A DNA stretch of 64,000 nucleotides from Microbacterium sp. RURRCA19A (GCF_900156455.1 NZ_FTNQ01000005.1:1-64000); one strand, 5' to 3'; numbered from the stretch's first letter, positions 34,911 through 44,619 are shown. A program made the numbers and translations. The notes: generated by a model from the sequence alone, not told the origin.

Positions 34911-35912
34911 ATGACCACCATCGGTGATGTGGCCAAGGCTGCGGGCGTCTCCCGCAGCACCGTCTCCTACGCCCTGTCGGGCAACCGGCCGATCTCCCGA
35001 GAAACGCGCGAGCGGATCGACGCCGCGATCGCCGAGCTCGGTTTCACCGTGAATGCGGGCGCGCGCGCCCTCGCGACCTCGCAGACCATGGTCCTCGGGC
35101 TGCTCCTGCAGTTCCACGACGACGAGTTCCCGCCCGCGATGCTGCAGTACATCCTGGCGGTCTCGAATGCCGCGCGGGAGCTGGGCTACGACATCCTCAT
35201 GGTCACCGACGGCGACGGCCCCGGCGCCGTTCGACGTATCACGTCGTCGAACATGGTCGACGGCGTCGTGCTTCTGGACGTGACCCACGACGACCCCCGA
35301 CTCGCCGCGTTGCGTGAGGCACGTCAGCCCGGTGCGCTGGTGGGCCTGCCGCGCGACACCGAGGGCCTGGACGTCTTCGACCTCGACTTCGGTGAGGCCG
35401 CGCGGATCATCGTCGACCACCTCTACGGTCTCGGGCACCGCGACATCCTGCTGGTCTCGCCGCCCCGGCACGTGTTCGAGCGCGGGGGAGCGTACGCGTG
35501 GCGATTCCGCGACGCCGCCCTGGAGCGCGCGGCGCGATACGGCATCCGTCTCCATCCGTACTACGGCGAATCCCAGTCGCCCGGCATCGAGCGCAGCCTC
35601 AACGCGATCCTGGACACGCGGTCGGATGCGACCGCGCTCATCGTCCACAACGACGCATCGATCGCGGCCCTCCCCGCCGTCCTCCATGAGCGGGGAACGG
35701 TCGTGCCGCGGGACCTCTCCGTCGTCAGCCTGTATTCGCGCGATTTCGGGCGCACCTTCCTCCTGCCGTACACGGCGGTCGAGACTTCCCCCGACCGGCT
35801 CGGCCGCATGGCGGTCCAGCACCTGGTCCGGCGCATCGCCGATCCCGCACACGGCCCGTCCGTCGTCGGTTTCATCGAGCCGGAGCTCACCGACAGGGGG
35901 AGCACCGCCTGA
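34911..35912 (+). CDS. LacI-family regulator
   Basis: A 333-residue repressor. The N-terminal helix-turn-helix is TIGDVAKAAGVSRSTVSYALSGNRPIS, followed by the hinge INAGARALA-type segment and a sugar-sensing domain with SLYSRDFGRTFLLPYTAVET near the end. It has a GAAAGGGG ribosome site. GAACCGGTTC-core sites precede this gene, the GH39-like gene and the CUT1 operon at 36010, so it probably controls all three. The effector is unknown, likely an oligosaccharide product of the surface enzymes. Confidence 0.88.
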   Translation: MTTIGDVAKAAGVSRSTVSYALSGNRPISRETRERIDAAIAELGFTVNAGARALATSQTMVLGLLLQFHDDEFPPAMLQYILAVSNAARELGYDILMVTDGDGPGAVRRITSSNMVDGVVLLDVTHDDPRLAALREARQPGALVGLPRDTEGLDVFDLDFGEAARIIVDHLYGLGHRDILLVSPPRHVFERGGAYAWRFRDAALERAARYGIRLHPYYGESQSPGIERSLNAILDTRSDATALIVHNDASIAALPAVLHERGTVVPRDLSVVSLYSRDFGRTFLLPYTAVETSPDRLGRMAVQHLVRRIADPAHGPSVVGFIEPELTDRGSTA

Positions 35913-35945
35913 GGGCGGCGGACGCGTGCCGTTCTCGTCGCCCGT

Positions 35946-35963
35946 CGTCGAACCGGTTCAACG
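35946..35963 (+). promoter_or_regulatory. LacI-type operator of the CUT1/GH63/GH31 operon
   Basis: CGTCGAACCGGTTCAACG is a dyad with one mismatched pair and the same GAACCGGTTC core as at 30509 and 34881. It lies 46 bp before the GTG at 36010. Confidence 0.6.
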
Positions 35964-36009
35964 CGTCATCTGCAGGACAACGCAGTCACATTTCAGAGAG
36001 GAAATCGCA

Positions 36010-37254
36010 GTGAGCACGAACAACACCCGTACCCGCGCTCTGGGCGCGGTCGCCATCGGCGCCGTGGCCGTCGGCATTCTGGCCGGCTGTGCCGGTGGCG
36101 GCACCGGCGACAGCAGCAGCGGCACCGGAGGCGCCTACACGTTCTGGGACCCGTACCCCCAGTACGACGCCTCGTCGGACTGGGCCAAGGTCATCGACAC
36201 ATGCGCGGCCGACGCAGGGGTCACCGTCGAGCGCACCGGCTTCGACACCAGCGACCTGACGAGCAAGGCCCTGCTCGCCGGACAGCAGGGCGACTCGCCC
36301 GACATCCTGCTGATCGACAACCCGGCCGTCTCGACGCTGGTCGAGGCCGGCATCCTCACCGCGACCGACGAGAACGGCCTCCAGGTCGGCGACGTCGCCG
36401 AGAACATCCTCGGCGCCTCGGTGGTCGACGGAAAGACGTACGGCGTCCCGATCGGGGCCAACACCCTCGCGCTGTACTACAACCCGCAGGTGCTGACCGC
36501 GGCCGGCGTCGACCCGACCTCCATCACGGACTGGACGACCCTGAACGCCGCGATCGAGAAGGTCGTGGCGTCCGGGAAGAAGGGCATCACGTTCTCGGGG
36601 ATCGGTACCGAGGAGGGCAGCTTCCAGTTCCTCCCCTGGTTCTGGGGCTCCGGCGCCGACCTCACGAAGCTCGACTCGGCGCAGGCCGTCTCGGCCGTCC
36701 AGCTGTGGACCGACTGGGTGAAGAAGGGCTGGGCGCCGAACTCCGTCATCAACAACACCCAGACCACCAGCTGGCAGGAATTCGAGACGGGCGACTTCGG
36801 CTTCGCGGAGAACGGCACCTGGCAGAAGGCCGGAGCCGCGAAGGCCGGCTACGAGGTCATCCCCATCCCGGGGGCCACGGGCGGTGCGGCTCCCGCGCCG
36901 ACCGGCGGCGAGTTCCTCACGCTGCCGGTGCAGAAGGACTCCGCGCGCTACGCGGCCTCGGCCAAGATCGTCGAGTGCCTCACGAGCACGGCCAACGTGG
37001 TGAAGACCGACAACACCCTTAACTACGTCGCGGCCACCCCCGAGGCGCAGAAGGAGCAGCTCGCCGGCGACGCCTCGCTCCAGCCGTGGGTCACCGCCGT
37101 CAACGCCGCGAAGGCCCGCACCGGAGACAACCTCGGAACGAAGTACCCGGTCATCTCCGAGCAGCTGTGGACCGCCGTGCAGAACTCCCTCACCGGTGCG
37201 CAGTCGCCGCAGGACGCGCTGAAGGCCGCCCAGCAGGCCGCGTCGTCCAAGTAA
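36010..37254 (+). CDS. Carbohydrate ABC transporter substrate-binding lipoprotein (CUT1)
   Basis: A 414-residue extracellular solute-binding protein family 1 member. The signal peptide ends ILAGC with lipidated C27. A Gly/Ser-rich tether precedes YTFWDPYPQYDASSDW, and the mature domain has YNPQVLTAAGVDPTSITDWTTL and EFETGDFGFAENGTWQ. The GTG at 36010 has AGAGAGGA upstream. It is first in a five-gene operon with two permeases, a GH63-like and a GH31 enzyme, so it likely binds an oligosaccharide trimmed by those hydrolases. Confidence 0.9.
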   Translation: MSTNNTRTRALGAVAIGAVAVGILAGCAGGGTGDSSSGTGGAYTFWDPYPQYDASSDWAKVIDTCAADAGVTVERTGFDTSDLTSKALLAGQQGDSPDILLIDNPAVSTLVEAGILTATDENGLQVGDVAENILGASVVDGKTYGVPIGANTLALYYNPQVLTAAGVDPTSITDWTTLNAAIEKVVASGKKGITFSGIGTEEGSFQFLPWFWGSGADLTKLDSAQAVSAVQLWTDWVKKGWAPNSVINNTQTTSWQEFETGDFGFAENGTWQKAGAAKAGYEVIPIPGATGGAAPAPTGGEFLTLPVQKDSARYAASAKIVECLTSTANVVKTDNTLNYVAATPEAQKEQLAGDASLQPWVTAVNAAKARTGDNLGTKYPVISEQLWTAVQNSLTGAQSPQDALKAAQQAASSK

Positions 37255-37283
37255 CCGCATCCACTCGAAAGGGGCACGCCGAC

Positions 37284-38255
37284 ATGACCGCGACGCAGAT
37301 CACTGCATCGACGGGCACCGGCGATTCCGGGAGGGCGGCGGCCGCCGCCGCCCTCCCCACCCCGGGCCGCCGTCCGCGGCACCGGGGCCAGTGGGCCGCG
37401 TGGGCGTTCCTCGCCCCCGTCGTGATCTACCTGGTCGTCTTCTACGCCTATCCGCTGTACCGCAACCTCGACCTCAGCCTGCGGGACTACACCGTCCGCT
37501 CGTTCATCGACGGCAACGCCCCGTTCGTGTGGCTCGCCAACTACGTCACGGTCTTCCAGGACGCCACGTTCTGGCCGGCCCTGGCCAACACCGCGACGTT
37601 CACGCTCGTCTCGATCCTCTTCCAGTACTCCATCGGGATGGCGCTGGCGGTGTTCTTCTTCCAGCGCTTCCCGCTGTCGGCGACGCTGCGGGCGCTCTTC
37701 CTCGTGCCGTGGCTGCTCCCGCTGCTGGTTTCGGCCTCGGCGTGGTCGTGGATGCTCAACTCCGACTCCGGCGTCGTCAACGCCGCCCTGAGCGCGATCG
37801 GCCTGGACCCGGTCAACTGGCTCACGTCGCCCCAGTCGGCACTCGTGTCCGTGCTCATCGCGAACATCTGGATCGGCGTCCCGTTCAACCTCGTCATCCT
37901 CTACAGCGGCCTGCAGAACATCTCGGGCGACATCTACGAGGCGGCATCCATCGACGGCGCGAACGCGTGGCAGAAGTTCTGGCGCATCACCTTCCCGCTG
38001 CTGCGCCCGGTCTCGGCGATCACGATCCTGCTCGGCCTGGTCTACACCCTGAAGGTCTTCGACATCATCTGGATCATGACGCGGGGAGGCCCCGGGACCA
38101 GCTCGACCACCCTCGCCATCTGGTCGTACCGGCTGGGATTCGGCTCGGCCCTGCCCGACCTCAGCCCGGCGGCCGCCGTCGGCAACCTGCTCATCGTCAT
38201 CGCCCTCGTCTTCGGGCTGATCTACATCCGCGCGCAGCGCCGTCTGGAGGTGTGA
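37284..38255 (+). CDS. Carbohydrate ABC transporter permease (CUT1, MalF-like)
   Basis: A 323-residue permease with six membrane helices after an Ala/Pro-rich cytosolic N-terminus. The cytoplasmic EAA loop reads EAASIDGANAWQKFWRITFPLLRP, which contacts the ATPase. GGGGC precedes the ATG. Its stop overlaps the next permease ATG by one base. The operon encodes no ATPase, so a shared MsiK/UgpC-type ATPase elsewhere is expected. Confidence 0.92.
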   Translation: MTATQITASTGTGDSGRAAAAAALPTPGRRPRHRGQWAAWAFLAPVVIYLVVFYAYPLYRNLDLSLRDYTVRSFIDGNAPFVWLANYVTVFQDATFWPALANTATFTLVSILFQYSIGMALAVFFFQRFPLSATLRALFLVPWLLPLLVSASAWSWMLNSDSGVVNAALSAIGLDPVNWLTSPQSALVSVLIANIWIGVPFNLVILYSGLQNISGDIYEAASIDGANAWQKFWRITFPLLRPVSAITILLGLVYTLKVFDIIWIMTRGGPGTSSTTLAIWSYRLGFGSALPDLSPAAAVGNLLIVIALVFGLIYIRAQRRLEV

Positions 38256-39070
38256 TGAAACGTCGACCGTGGTGGATCACGCTCATCGGCGTGGTCCTGA
38301 CCGGGATCATGCTGTTCCCCGTCTACTGGATGATCAACGTGTCGCTCACCCCGCAGAGCGACATGCGCAAGTCCCCGCCGGATCTGTTCCCGCTCACCCC
38401 GACGTTCGAGGGGTACGAGCGGGTGCTCTCCGACCAGCTGCCGTTCCTCGGGACGAGCTTCGTGGTCGGTGTCGGGACCGTGATCCTCACCCTGGCTCTG
38501 TCGGCGCCGGCGGCCTACGCGCTGGCGAAGCTGCGCCCGCGCGGCGGGAACGCCCTCAGCTTCGTGCTCCTCATCGCGCAGATGATCCCCGGGATCATCA
38601 TGGCGATGGGCTTCTACGCCATCTACCTCAACGCGGGGATCCTGAACACGATCCCGGGGCTCATCCTGGCCGACTCGACGCTCGCGGTGCCGTTCGGCGT
38701 GCTGATCTTCACGGCGTTCATGCGCGGCATCCCGGACGAACTGCTCGCGGCCGCCCGCATCGACGGGGCGGGCACCTGGCGAACCTTCCGCTCGATCGTG
38801 CTGCCGGTGAGCCGCAACTCGATCGTCACGGTCTCGCTGTTCGCGTTCCTGTGGTCGTGGTCGGACTTCATCTTCGCCTCGACGCTGAACAGCGGAGGCA
38901 AGCTGCAGCCCATCACGATCGGCATCTACCGGTACATCGGCAACAACAACCAGGAGTGGAACGCGATCATGGCGACCGCCGTGGTGGCATCCATCCCCGC
39001 CGCCGTGCTCCTGATCCTCGCCCAGCGCTACGTGGCGGCCGGTGTGACCGCCGGCGCCGTCAAAGACTGA
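38255..39070 (+). CDS. Carbohydrate ABC transporter permease (CUT1, MalG-like)
   Basis: A 271-residue six-helix permease. The EAA loop is AAARIDGAGTWRTFRSIVLPVSRN, and the ending AAGVTAGAVKD is the usual MalG-family C-terminus. The ATG overlaps the preceding stop (TGATG), with TGGAGG upstream. It forms the channel with the MalF-like partner. Confidence 0.92.
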   Translation: MKRRPWWITLIGVVLTGIMLFPVYWMINVSLTPQSDMRKSPPDLFPLTPTFEGYERVLSDQLPFLGTSFVVGVGTVILTLALSAPAAYALAKLRPRGGNALSFVLLIAQMIPGIIMAMGFYAIYLNAGILNTIPGLILADSTLAVPFGVLIFTAFMRGIPDELLAAARIDGAGTWRTFRSIVLPVSRNSIVTVSLFAFLWSWSDFIFASTLNSGGKLQPITIGIYRYIGNNNQEWNAIMATAVVASIPAAVLLILAQRYVAAGVTAGAVKD

Positions 39071-39087
39071 CCCTCGAAAGGCCCTTC

Positions 39088-40827
39088 GTGTCCGTACCCT
39101 CCCTCCCGTCTTTCGACGTGCGCGAGATCCCCTTCAGTAGACGCGGATCCTGGCTCGACCTCTCGCCCGTCGTCGGTCTGCACCGTCACGCCGACGACGT
39201 GCACCTCGTCTCGCACGTCAACGGCATGCACGCGGTGCTGCGCCTCGTCCCGACCCGGGGCGGGAAGAGAGTGGATGCCGTCGTCCGTGCGGACGCGTCC
39301 TGGGTGACGTGGCACGTCGACGGGGAGGCCGTGGCGGCCGCGGTGTTCGAGTCCGACGAGGTCGTGCGGATCGCCGGCGGCGGCGATTTCACGATCGAGG
39401 ATGCCGTCGCCGAACTGACGCCGTTCACCGGGTCGTACCTGTACCAGGATCCCCTCGACGGCTCCCACGTCTTCACGTCCTACGAGACGGGACGCCGCTA
39501 CCGGGTGACGGTGCTCACGGGCCGACTCGCCGTCACCGGTGCCGAGGCGCTCGGGCATGGCATCCGATCGCTCACCTTGAGCGGGGAGGAGTGGGAGGTC
39601 GCGATCGAGGAGATCACCTCCGCGGCCCCGCCGTACGTGCCGCGGGAGGCGTTCGGCGAGGTGCGCCACCGGGTCGCCGGCGAGTTCACCGAGTACCTCG
39701 ACGCGATCGCCGCGTGGCGCACCGACGAGACCCCCGCGGTCGCGCTCGCGGCCTACGTGCTGTGGTCGGCGACCGTGGCTCCGGCCGGATTCGTGCACCG
39801 CGAGTCGGTGCTCATGTCGAAGCACTGGATGGACAAGGTGTGGAGCTGGGACCACACCTTCAACGCGCTCGCGCTCGCCCCCGGGCTGCCCGATTCCGCG
39901 CTCGATCAGTTCCTCGCGCCCTTCGACCACCAGGATGCCGCGGGCGCGATGCCCGACTCGATCACCCACTCCGAAGTGCTGTACAACTACGTCAAGCCGC
40001 CGATCCACGGGTGGGCGCTGGCGAAGCTGCGCGAACGGATGCCGCGGGCGGCGACCGAGGAGGAGCTCCGCGCGATCTACGAGCGGCTCTCGCGCTGGTC
40101 GCGGTTCTGGCTCGAGCACCGCACCGCGCCGGGCCGCGCGTTGCCGCACTACCAGCACGGCAACGACAGCGGTTGGGACAATTCCACCGCCTTCGACCGC
40201 GATCGCGTGATCGAGGCGCCCGACCTGGCGGCCTTCCTCGCGGTGCAGCTCGACGTGCTGGCCGACCTCGCCGACGAGCTTCACATCGACGAGGCCGCCG
40301 GCTGGCGGGCGGAGGGCGAACGGCTCCGGGCGGCGCTGCTGCGCGAACTGCACGACGAGGACGGATTCTTCGCCGTGGCGCCGCTGAGCGGTCGCGTCAG
40401 CACGCGGTCCAGCCTGCTCACCCTGCTCCCCGTGCTCGCGTCCGACCGGCTGCCGGACGAGGTGGTCGACGGGCTGGCGGAGCGGATCGCGGCCCATCTC
40501 ACGCCGTGGGGCCCGGCGACGCAGCTCGTCGACTCCGCCGAGTACGAGAGCGATGGGTACTGGCGCGGGCCGATCTGGGCGCCCTCGACCATGCTCATCG
40601 AGGAGGGCCTGCGTCGCGGTGGCCGAACCGCGCTCGCCGATGTCGTCAACGAGCGCTTCCGGGCGCTGTGCGAGCGATCCGGCTTCGCGGAGAACTTCGA
40701 CGCGCTCAGCGGCGCGGGCCTGCGCGACCGCGCGTACACGTGGACGGCGAGCGTCTACCTGGTCTTCGCCCACGAGCATCTCCTCCGCCGAACGGGGCGC
40801 GGCCCCGCGTCCGAGGCATCCGCGTGA
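39088..40827 (+). CDS. GH63/MGH1-like glycoside hydrolase
   Basis: A 579-residue cytosolic enzyme. An N-terminal beta-sandwich (about 1-200) precedes an (alpha/alpha)6 barrel with the glucosidase I/mannosylglycerate hydrolase signatures: KHWMDKVWSWDHTFNALAL, HGNDSGWDNSTAFD (acid) and YWRGPIWAPSTMLIEEGL (base region). It likely trims alpha-linked sugars from an imported oligosaccharide. The GTG at 39088 has CGAAAGG upstream, and its stop overlaps the GH31 start by 4 bases. An alpha-mannosidase or amylo-glucosidase role is also possible. Confidence 0.8.
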   Translation: MSVPSLPSFDVREIPFSRRGSWLDLSPVVGLHRHADDVHLVSHVNGMHAVLRLVPTRGGKRVDAVVRADASWVTWHVDGEAVAAAVFESDEVVRIAGGGDFTIEDAVAELTPFTGSYLYQDPLDGSHVFTSYETGRRYRVTVLTGRLAVTGAEALGHGIRSLTLSGEEWEVAIEEITSAAPPYVPREAFGEVRHRVAGEFTEYLDAIAAWRTDETPAVALAAYVLWSATVAPAGFVHRESVLMSKHWMDKVWSWDHTFNALALAPGLPDSALDQFLAPFDHQDAAGAMPDSITHSEVLYNYVKPPIHGWALAKLRERMPRAATEEELRAIYERLSRWSRFWLEHRTAPGRALPHYQHGNDSGWDNSTAFDRDRVIEAPDLAAFLAVQLDVLADLADELHIDEAAGWRAEGERLRAALLRELHDEDGFFAVAPLSGRVSTRSSLLTLLPVLASDRLPDEVVDGLAERIAAHLTPWGPATQLVDSAEYESDGYWRGPIWAPSTMLIEEGLRRGGRTALADVVNERFRALCERSGFAENFDALSGAGLRDRAYTWTASVYLVFAHEHLLRRTGRGPASEASA

Positions 40828-42875
40828 TCGACGCCCCCTTCGTCGTCAACGGGCGACGGCTGATCTGGCGCGGCGACGGGGAGACCGTCGTGATCGAGCC
40901 CTGGGGCGCCGACAGCGTGCGCGTGCGCGCGCGTCTGATGCAGGACGTGCTCGATCACGACTGGGCGCTCCTCCCTCCGCCGCCGTCCGTCGTGGCCGAC
41001 GTCGCCGTCGACGGTGACACGGCGACGCTCACCGTCGGGCGTCTGCGAGTGGTCGCGACCTCGTCCAGCGCCGTGCAGCTGCAGACCGGATACGACCGCA
41101 ACCACTGCCATCTCGCCTTCTTCGACGCCGACGGCACCCTGCTGTTCCAGGAACGCGACGCCGGCGGATCCCTCGCGCTCGTCGCCCGCGAGCATCGCCC
41201 CGTCCCCGGCGGCGAGGTGCGCCTGACGGCGTCGTTCGACCACGATCCCGACGAACGCCTGTTCGGGATGGGGCAGTACCAGCAGGACGTGCTGGACCTG
41301 AAGGGCTGCACGTTCGAACTCGCCCACCGCAACTCCCAGTCGAGCGTGCCGTTCGTGATGTCCAGCCGCGGCTACGGGTTCCTCTGGCACAACCCCGCGA
41401 TCGGACGGGCCACCTTCGCGACCAACGGCACGCAGTGGTCGGCCGAGGCGACCGATCAGCTCGACTACTGGGTGACCGCGGCCGGGTCGCCGAGCGCCAT
41501 CGCCCGCGCGTACGCGGATGCCACGGGACACACGCCGATGATGCCGGAACGCGGACTCGGCTTCTGGCAGTGCAAGCTGCGCTACTCCTCGCAGGAGGAG
41601 CTGCTGGAGGTGGCCCGCGAGCACAAGAGGCGGGGGCTCCCGCTCGACGTCATCGTGGCGGACTTCTTCCACTGGCCGAAGATGGGCGACCTCCGCTTCG
41701 AGGACGAGTTCTGGCCCGACCCGACGGCGATGGTGCGCGAGCTGGATTCGCTCGGGGTCGAGCTCATGGTGTCGGTGTGGCCGCAGGTGTCGCTGGAGTC
41801 CGAGAACTACGCCCGCATGAAGAAGGAGAACCTCCTCGTCCGCGCCGAACGCGGACTCGACGTGCACATGTCGTTCGAGGGGCCGAGCGCCTTCCTGGAT
41901 GCCACCAACCCCCGCGCCCGCGCCTTCGTGTGGGACCGCATCCGCGCGAACTACGGCGTGCACGGCATCCGCACCTTCTGGCTCGACGAGGCCGAACCCG
42001 AATACGGCCTCTACGACTACGACAACTACCGGTACCACCTCGGATCGGTGCTGAAGGTCGGCAACCTCTACCCGCAGCACTACGCCCGCGCCTTCGCCGA
42101 GGGGCAGTGGGGCGATGGCGAGACCGACGTCGTGAACCTCCTGCGGACGGCCTGGGCCGGCAGTCAGCGCTACGGCGCCCTGGTCTGGTCGGGGGACATC
42201 GCCTCGACCTTCGCCGCGCTGCGCGCGCAGGTCACCGCCGGCATCCACATGGGGGTCGCCGGCATCCCGTGGTTCACGACCGACATCGGCGGCTTCCACC
42301 ACGGCGACCCGGATGACGAGGGGTTCCGCGAACTGCTGGTGCGGTGGTTCCAGTTCGGGGCGTTCTGTCCCGTGATGCGGCTGCACGGCGACCGCCTTCC
42401 CACGATCGCGATCACCGCCGCCGACGGGACGCGACGTTCACCCTCGGGCGGACCGAACGAGGTGTGGAGCTTCGGCGAGGCCGTCACACCGGTGCTCGAG
42501 CGCTACCTCTTCGCGCGCGAGGCGCTGCGACCGTACGTCCGCGACGTGATGCGCGACGCGCACGAGAACGGGCAGCCCGTGCTGCGCGGGCTGTTCCACG
42601 GGTTCCCCGACGATGCGCGGACGTGGGACGTGAAGGACCAGTACCTCTTCGGCCCCGACCTGCTCGTCGCGCCCGTGATGGAGGCCGGCGCGCGCTCACG
42701 GCGTGTGGTGCTGCCGGCGGGGGCGGCGTGGACCGATCTGTGGAGCGGGACCGTGTTCGCCGGCGGCGGGGAGATCGAGGTCGACGCCCCGCTGGAGCGG
42801 ATCCCGGTGTTCGTCCGCGACGGCGCGCAGGCCGAGGTGGTCGCTGCGGTGCGCGCGGCGCTCGGCATCGCGTGA
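40824..42875 (+). CDS. GH31 family glycosidase, probably alpha-xylosidase or alpha-glucosidase
   Basis: A 683-residue cytosolic GH31 enzyme. An N-terminal beta-sandwich leads into the barrel with the nucleophile motif TFWLDEAEPEYG (D388) and acid/base WSGDIAST (D458). C-terminal beta domains end in LERIPVFVRDGA. The WLDxxEP form of the nucleophile loop is more common in alpha-xylosidases than in plain alpha-glucosidases. It is coupled by a GTGA overlap to the GH63-like gene and ends the operon before the family B palindrome. Family sure, specificity inferred. Confidence 0.88.
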   Translation: MIDAPFVVNGRRLIWRGDGETVVIEPWGADSVRVRARLMQDVLDHDWALLPPPPSVVADVAVDGDTATLTVGRLRVVATSSSAVQLQTGYDRNHCHLAFFDADGTLLFQERDAGGSLALVAREHRPVPGGEVRLTASFDHDPDERLFGMGQYQQDVLDLKGCTFELAHRNSQSSVPFVMSSRGYGFLWHNPAIGRATFATNGTQWSAEATDQLDYWVTAAGSPSAIARAYADATGHTPMMPERGLGFWQCKLRYSSQEELLEVAREHKRRGLPLDVIVADFFHWPKMGDLRFEDEFWPDPTAMVRELDSLGVELMVSVWPQVSLESENYARMKKENLLVRAERGLDVHMSFEGPSAFLDATNPRARAFVWDRIRANYGVHGIRTFWLDEAEPEYGLYDYDNYRYHLGSVLKVGNLYPQHYARAFAEGQWGDGETDVVNLLRTAWAGSQRYGALVWSGDIASTFAALRAQVTAGIHMGVAGIPWFTTDIGGFHHGDPDDEGFRELLVRWFQFGAFCPVMRLHGDRLPTIAITAADGTRRSPSGGPNEVWSFGEAVTPVLERYLFAREALRPYVRDVMRDAHENGQPVLRGLFHGFPDDARTWDVKDQYLFGPDLLVAPVMEAGARSRRVVLPAGAAWTDLWSGTVFAGGGEIEVDAPLERIPVFVRDGAQAEVVAAVRAALGIA

Positions 42876-42881
42876 CCGCGT

Positions 42882-42983
42882 GGCCGCGGGTGAGCTGCCG
42901 CGCGGGCGAGCTGCCGCGGGGGTGCGCTGCCGCGTGGCGCGCGGGGCGGTGCCGCGCGAGCTGCCGCGCGGGTGAGCTGCCGA
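42882..42983. repeat. Degenerate tandem repeat around GAGCTGCCGCG
   Basis: GAGCTGCCG occurs at about 42892, 42908, 42958 and 42974, with decayed units between, directly after the GH31 stop and before the family B palindrome. It is non-coding. I see no other structure here. Confidence 0.5.
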
Positions 42984-43001
42984 CGTGGGTTCAGCCGACA
43001 C

Positions 43002-43066
43002 CGATAAACGCGATCCACGCCCAGAAACGCGGGGAGAGCGCGTTTCTGGGCGTGAATCGCGTTTAT
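43002..43066. repeat. Long palindrome, family B copy 2
   Basis: The left arm at 43002-43031 is identical over 30 bases to that at 30280. The right arm at 43039-43066 pairs over 27 of 28 bases. The loop differs from copy 1. It lies between the convergent GH31 and citrate transporter genes and may terminate both. Confidence 0.85.
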
Positions 43067-43092
43067 GACGCGGGGGTGGCGGCGGCCGCGCC

Positions 43093-44619
43093 TCAGCCGA
43101 GGAGCGGCACCGCGCCCACGAGCACGCCGACGGCGAGCATCACGAGCGAGACGATCGTCGCCCGCCACAGCACCTTCTTGTGGTGGTCGCCGAGGTTCAC
43201 CCCGGCGAGCGAGACGAGCAGCAGGATCGCGGGCACCAGAGGGCTCTGCAGGTGCACGGGCTGACCGGTGATCGATGCGCGGGCCATCTCGACCGGGGCG
43301 ATGCCGTAGTTCGCCGCGCTCTCGGCGAGGACCGGCAGGATGCCGAAGTAGAACGCGTCGTTCGACATGAAGAATGTGAACGGGATCGACAGCACGCCGG
43401 TGATGACCGCGAGGAACGGGCCCATCGAGGAGGGGATCACCTGCGTGATCCACGCGGCCATCGCCGTGACCATGCCGGTGCCGTTCAGGACGCCCACCAG
43501 CACGCCGGCGGCCAGCACCATCGAGACGACACCGACGATGCTCGGGGCGTGGGCGACGATCTCGTCGGCCTGTCCGCGCAGCTTCGGGAAGTTCACGATC
43601 AGGGCCAGCGCCGCGCCGACCATGAACACGAACGCGAGCGGGAAGACGTCCATCACCAGCAGCACCATCACGGCGACGGTGAGCGCCAGGTTGAACCAGA
43701 TGAGCTTCGGGCGGAGCGTCGCGCGGTTCGGATCGAGCATGGTGTCGGCCATGGCGGTGTCGGCCGCGACGACGAGCTCGGGGGCGGCGACGGCGCCGCG
43801 CCCGCCGCGGACCGTCACGACGTTGCCGGTGCGCAGCGACGCGACCGCGCCGGGCTTGGACTCCGCGCCGCGGAACAGCTTCGGTCCGCCGAGCCGGCCG
43901 AACCCGGTGGCGCCGTCGAGCTTCGAGGTGTCCACCGAGCCCGCGAGGCGCTTGCGCTCCGAGAGGCCCAGGAACCACGCGAACGCCAGCGCGACGACCA
44001 GGCCCGCGAGGAGCGAGGGCAGCATGGGCACGAAGATGTCGGTGGGCTGGACCCCCAGCGCCGTCGCGGCGCGGACGGTGGGGCCGCCCCAGGGCACGAT
44101 GTTCAGCGTGCCGTTCATCAGTCCGGCGACGCACGTGAGCACGACCGGGCTCATGCCGAGGCGCAGGTAGAGCGGCAGCATCGCCGAGGTCGTGATGATG
44201 AAGGTCGTCGATCCGTCGCCGTCGAGCGACACCGCGCCGGCGAGGATCGCCGTACCGAGCACGATCTTGGCCGGGTCGTCGCCCAGGAAGCGCGTGATCA
44301 CGCGGATCAGCGGATCGAACAGACCGACGTCGATCATGATGCCGAAGTACATGATCGCGAAGAGCAGCAGGGCCGCGGTCGGCGCCATCTTGCCGATCGC
44401 GTCGATCACCATGTCGCCGAGACCGAAGCCCGCGCCGGCGATCAGGCCGAAGATCGTCGGGACGACGATGAGCGCGACCATCGGGGTCAGGCGTCGCGTC
44501 ATGATCAGGGCCATGAACGACAGCACCATCAGGAAGCCGAGGGCCACGAGCACCCCGTCGGCGGGTGTGTAGGCCACCGGGTACTCGGCGGCTTCGGCCG
44601 CAAGGATCAGGGGGGTCAT
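43093..44619 (-). CDS. CitM-family citrate/metal-citrate transporter
   Basis: A 508-residue CitMHS-type secondary transporter with about 12 membrane helices. Motifs include MYFGIMIDVGLFDPLI, AVSLDGDGSTTFIITTSAMLPLY and GVLSIPFTFFMSNDAFYFGILPV, with a long cytosolic loop (about 230-300). It imports citrate complexed with Mg2+ or Ca2+ in symport with protons. It is divergent from a CitA/CitB-like two-component pair that is the obvious regulator. Confidence 0.9.
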   Translation of the reverse strand: MTPLILAAEAAEYPVAYTPADGVLVALGFLMVLSFMALIMTRRLTPMVALIVVPTIFGLIAGAGFGLGDMVIDAIGKMAPTAALLLFAIMYFGIMIDVGLFDPLIRVITRFLGDDPAKIVLGTAILAGAVSLDGDGSTTFIITTSAMLPLYLRLGMSPVVLTCVAGLMNGTLNIVPWGGPTVRAATALGVQPTDIFVPMLPSLLAGLVVALAFAWFLGLSERKRLAGSVDTSKLDGATGFGRLGGPKLFRGAESKPGAVASLRTGNVVTVRGGRGAVAAPELVVAADTAMADTMLDPNRATLRPKLIWFNLALTVAVMVLLVMDVFPLAFVFMVGAALALIVNFPKLRGQADEIVAHAPSIVGVVSMVLAAGVLVGVLNGTGMVTAMAAWITQVIPSSMGPFLAVITGVLSIPFTFFMSNDAFYFGILPVLAESAANYGIAPVEMARASITGQPVHLQSPLVPAILLLVSLAGVNLGDHHKKVLWRATIVSLVMLAVGVLVGAVPLLG

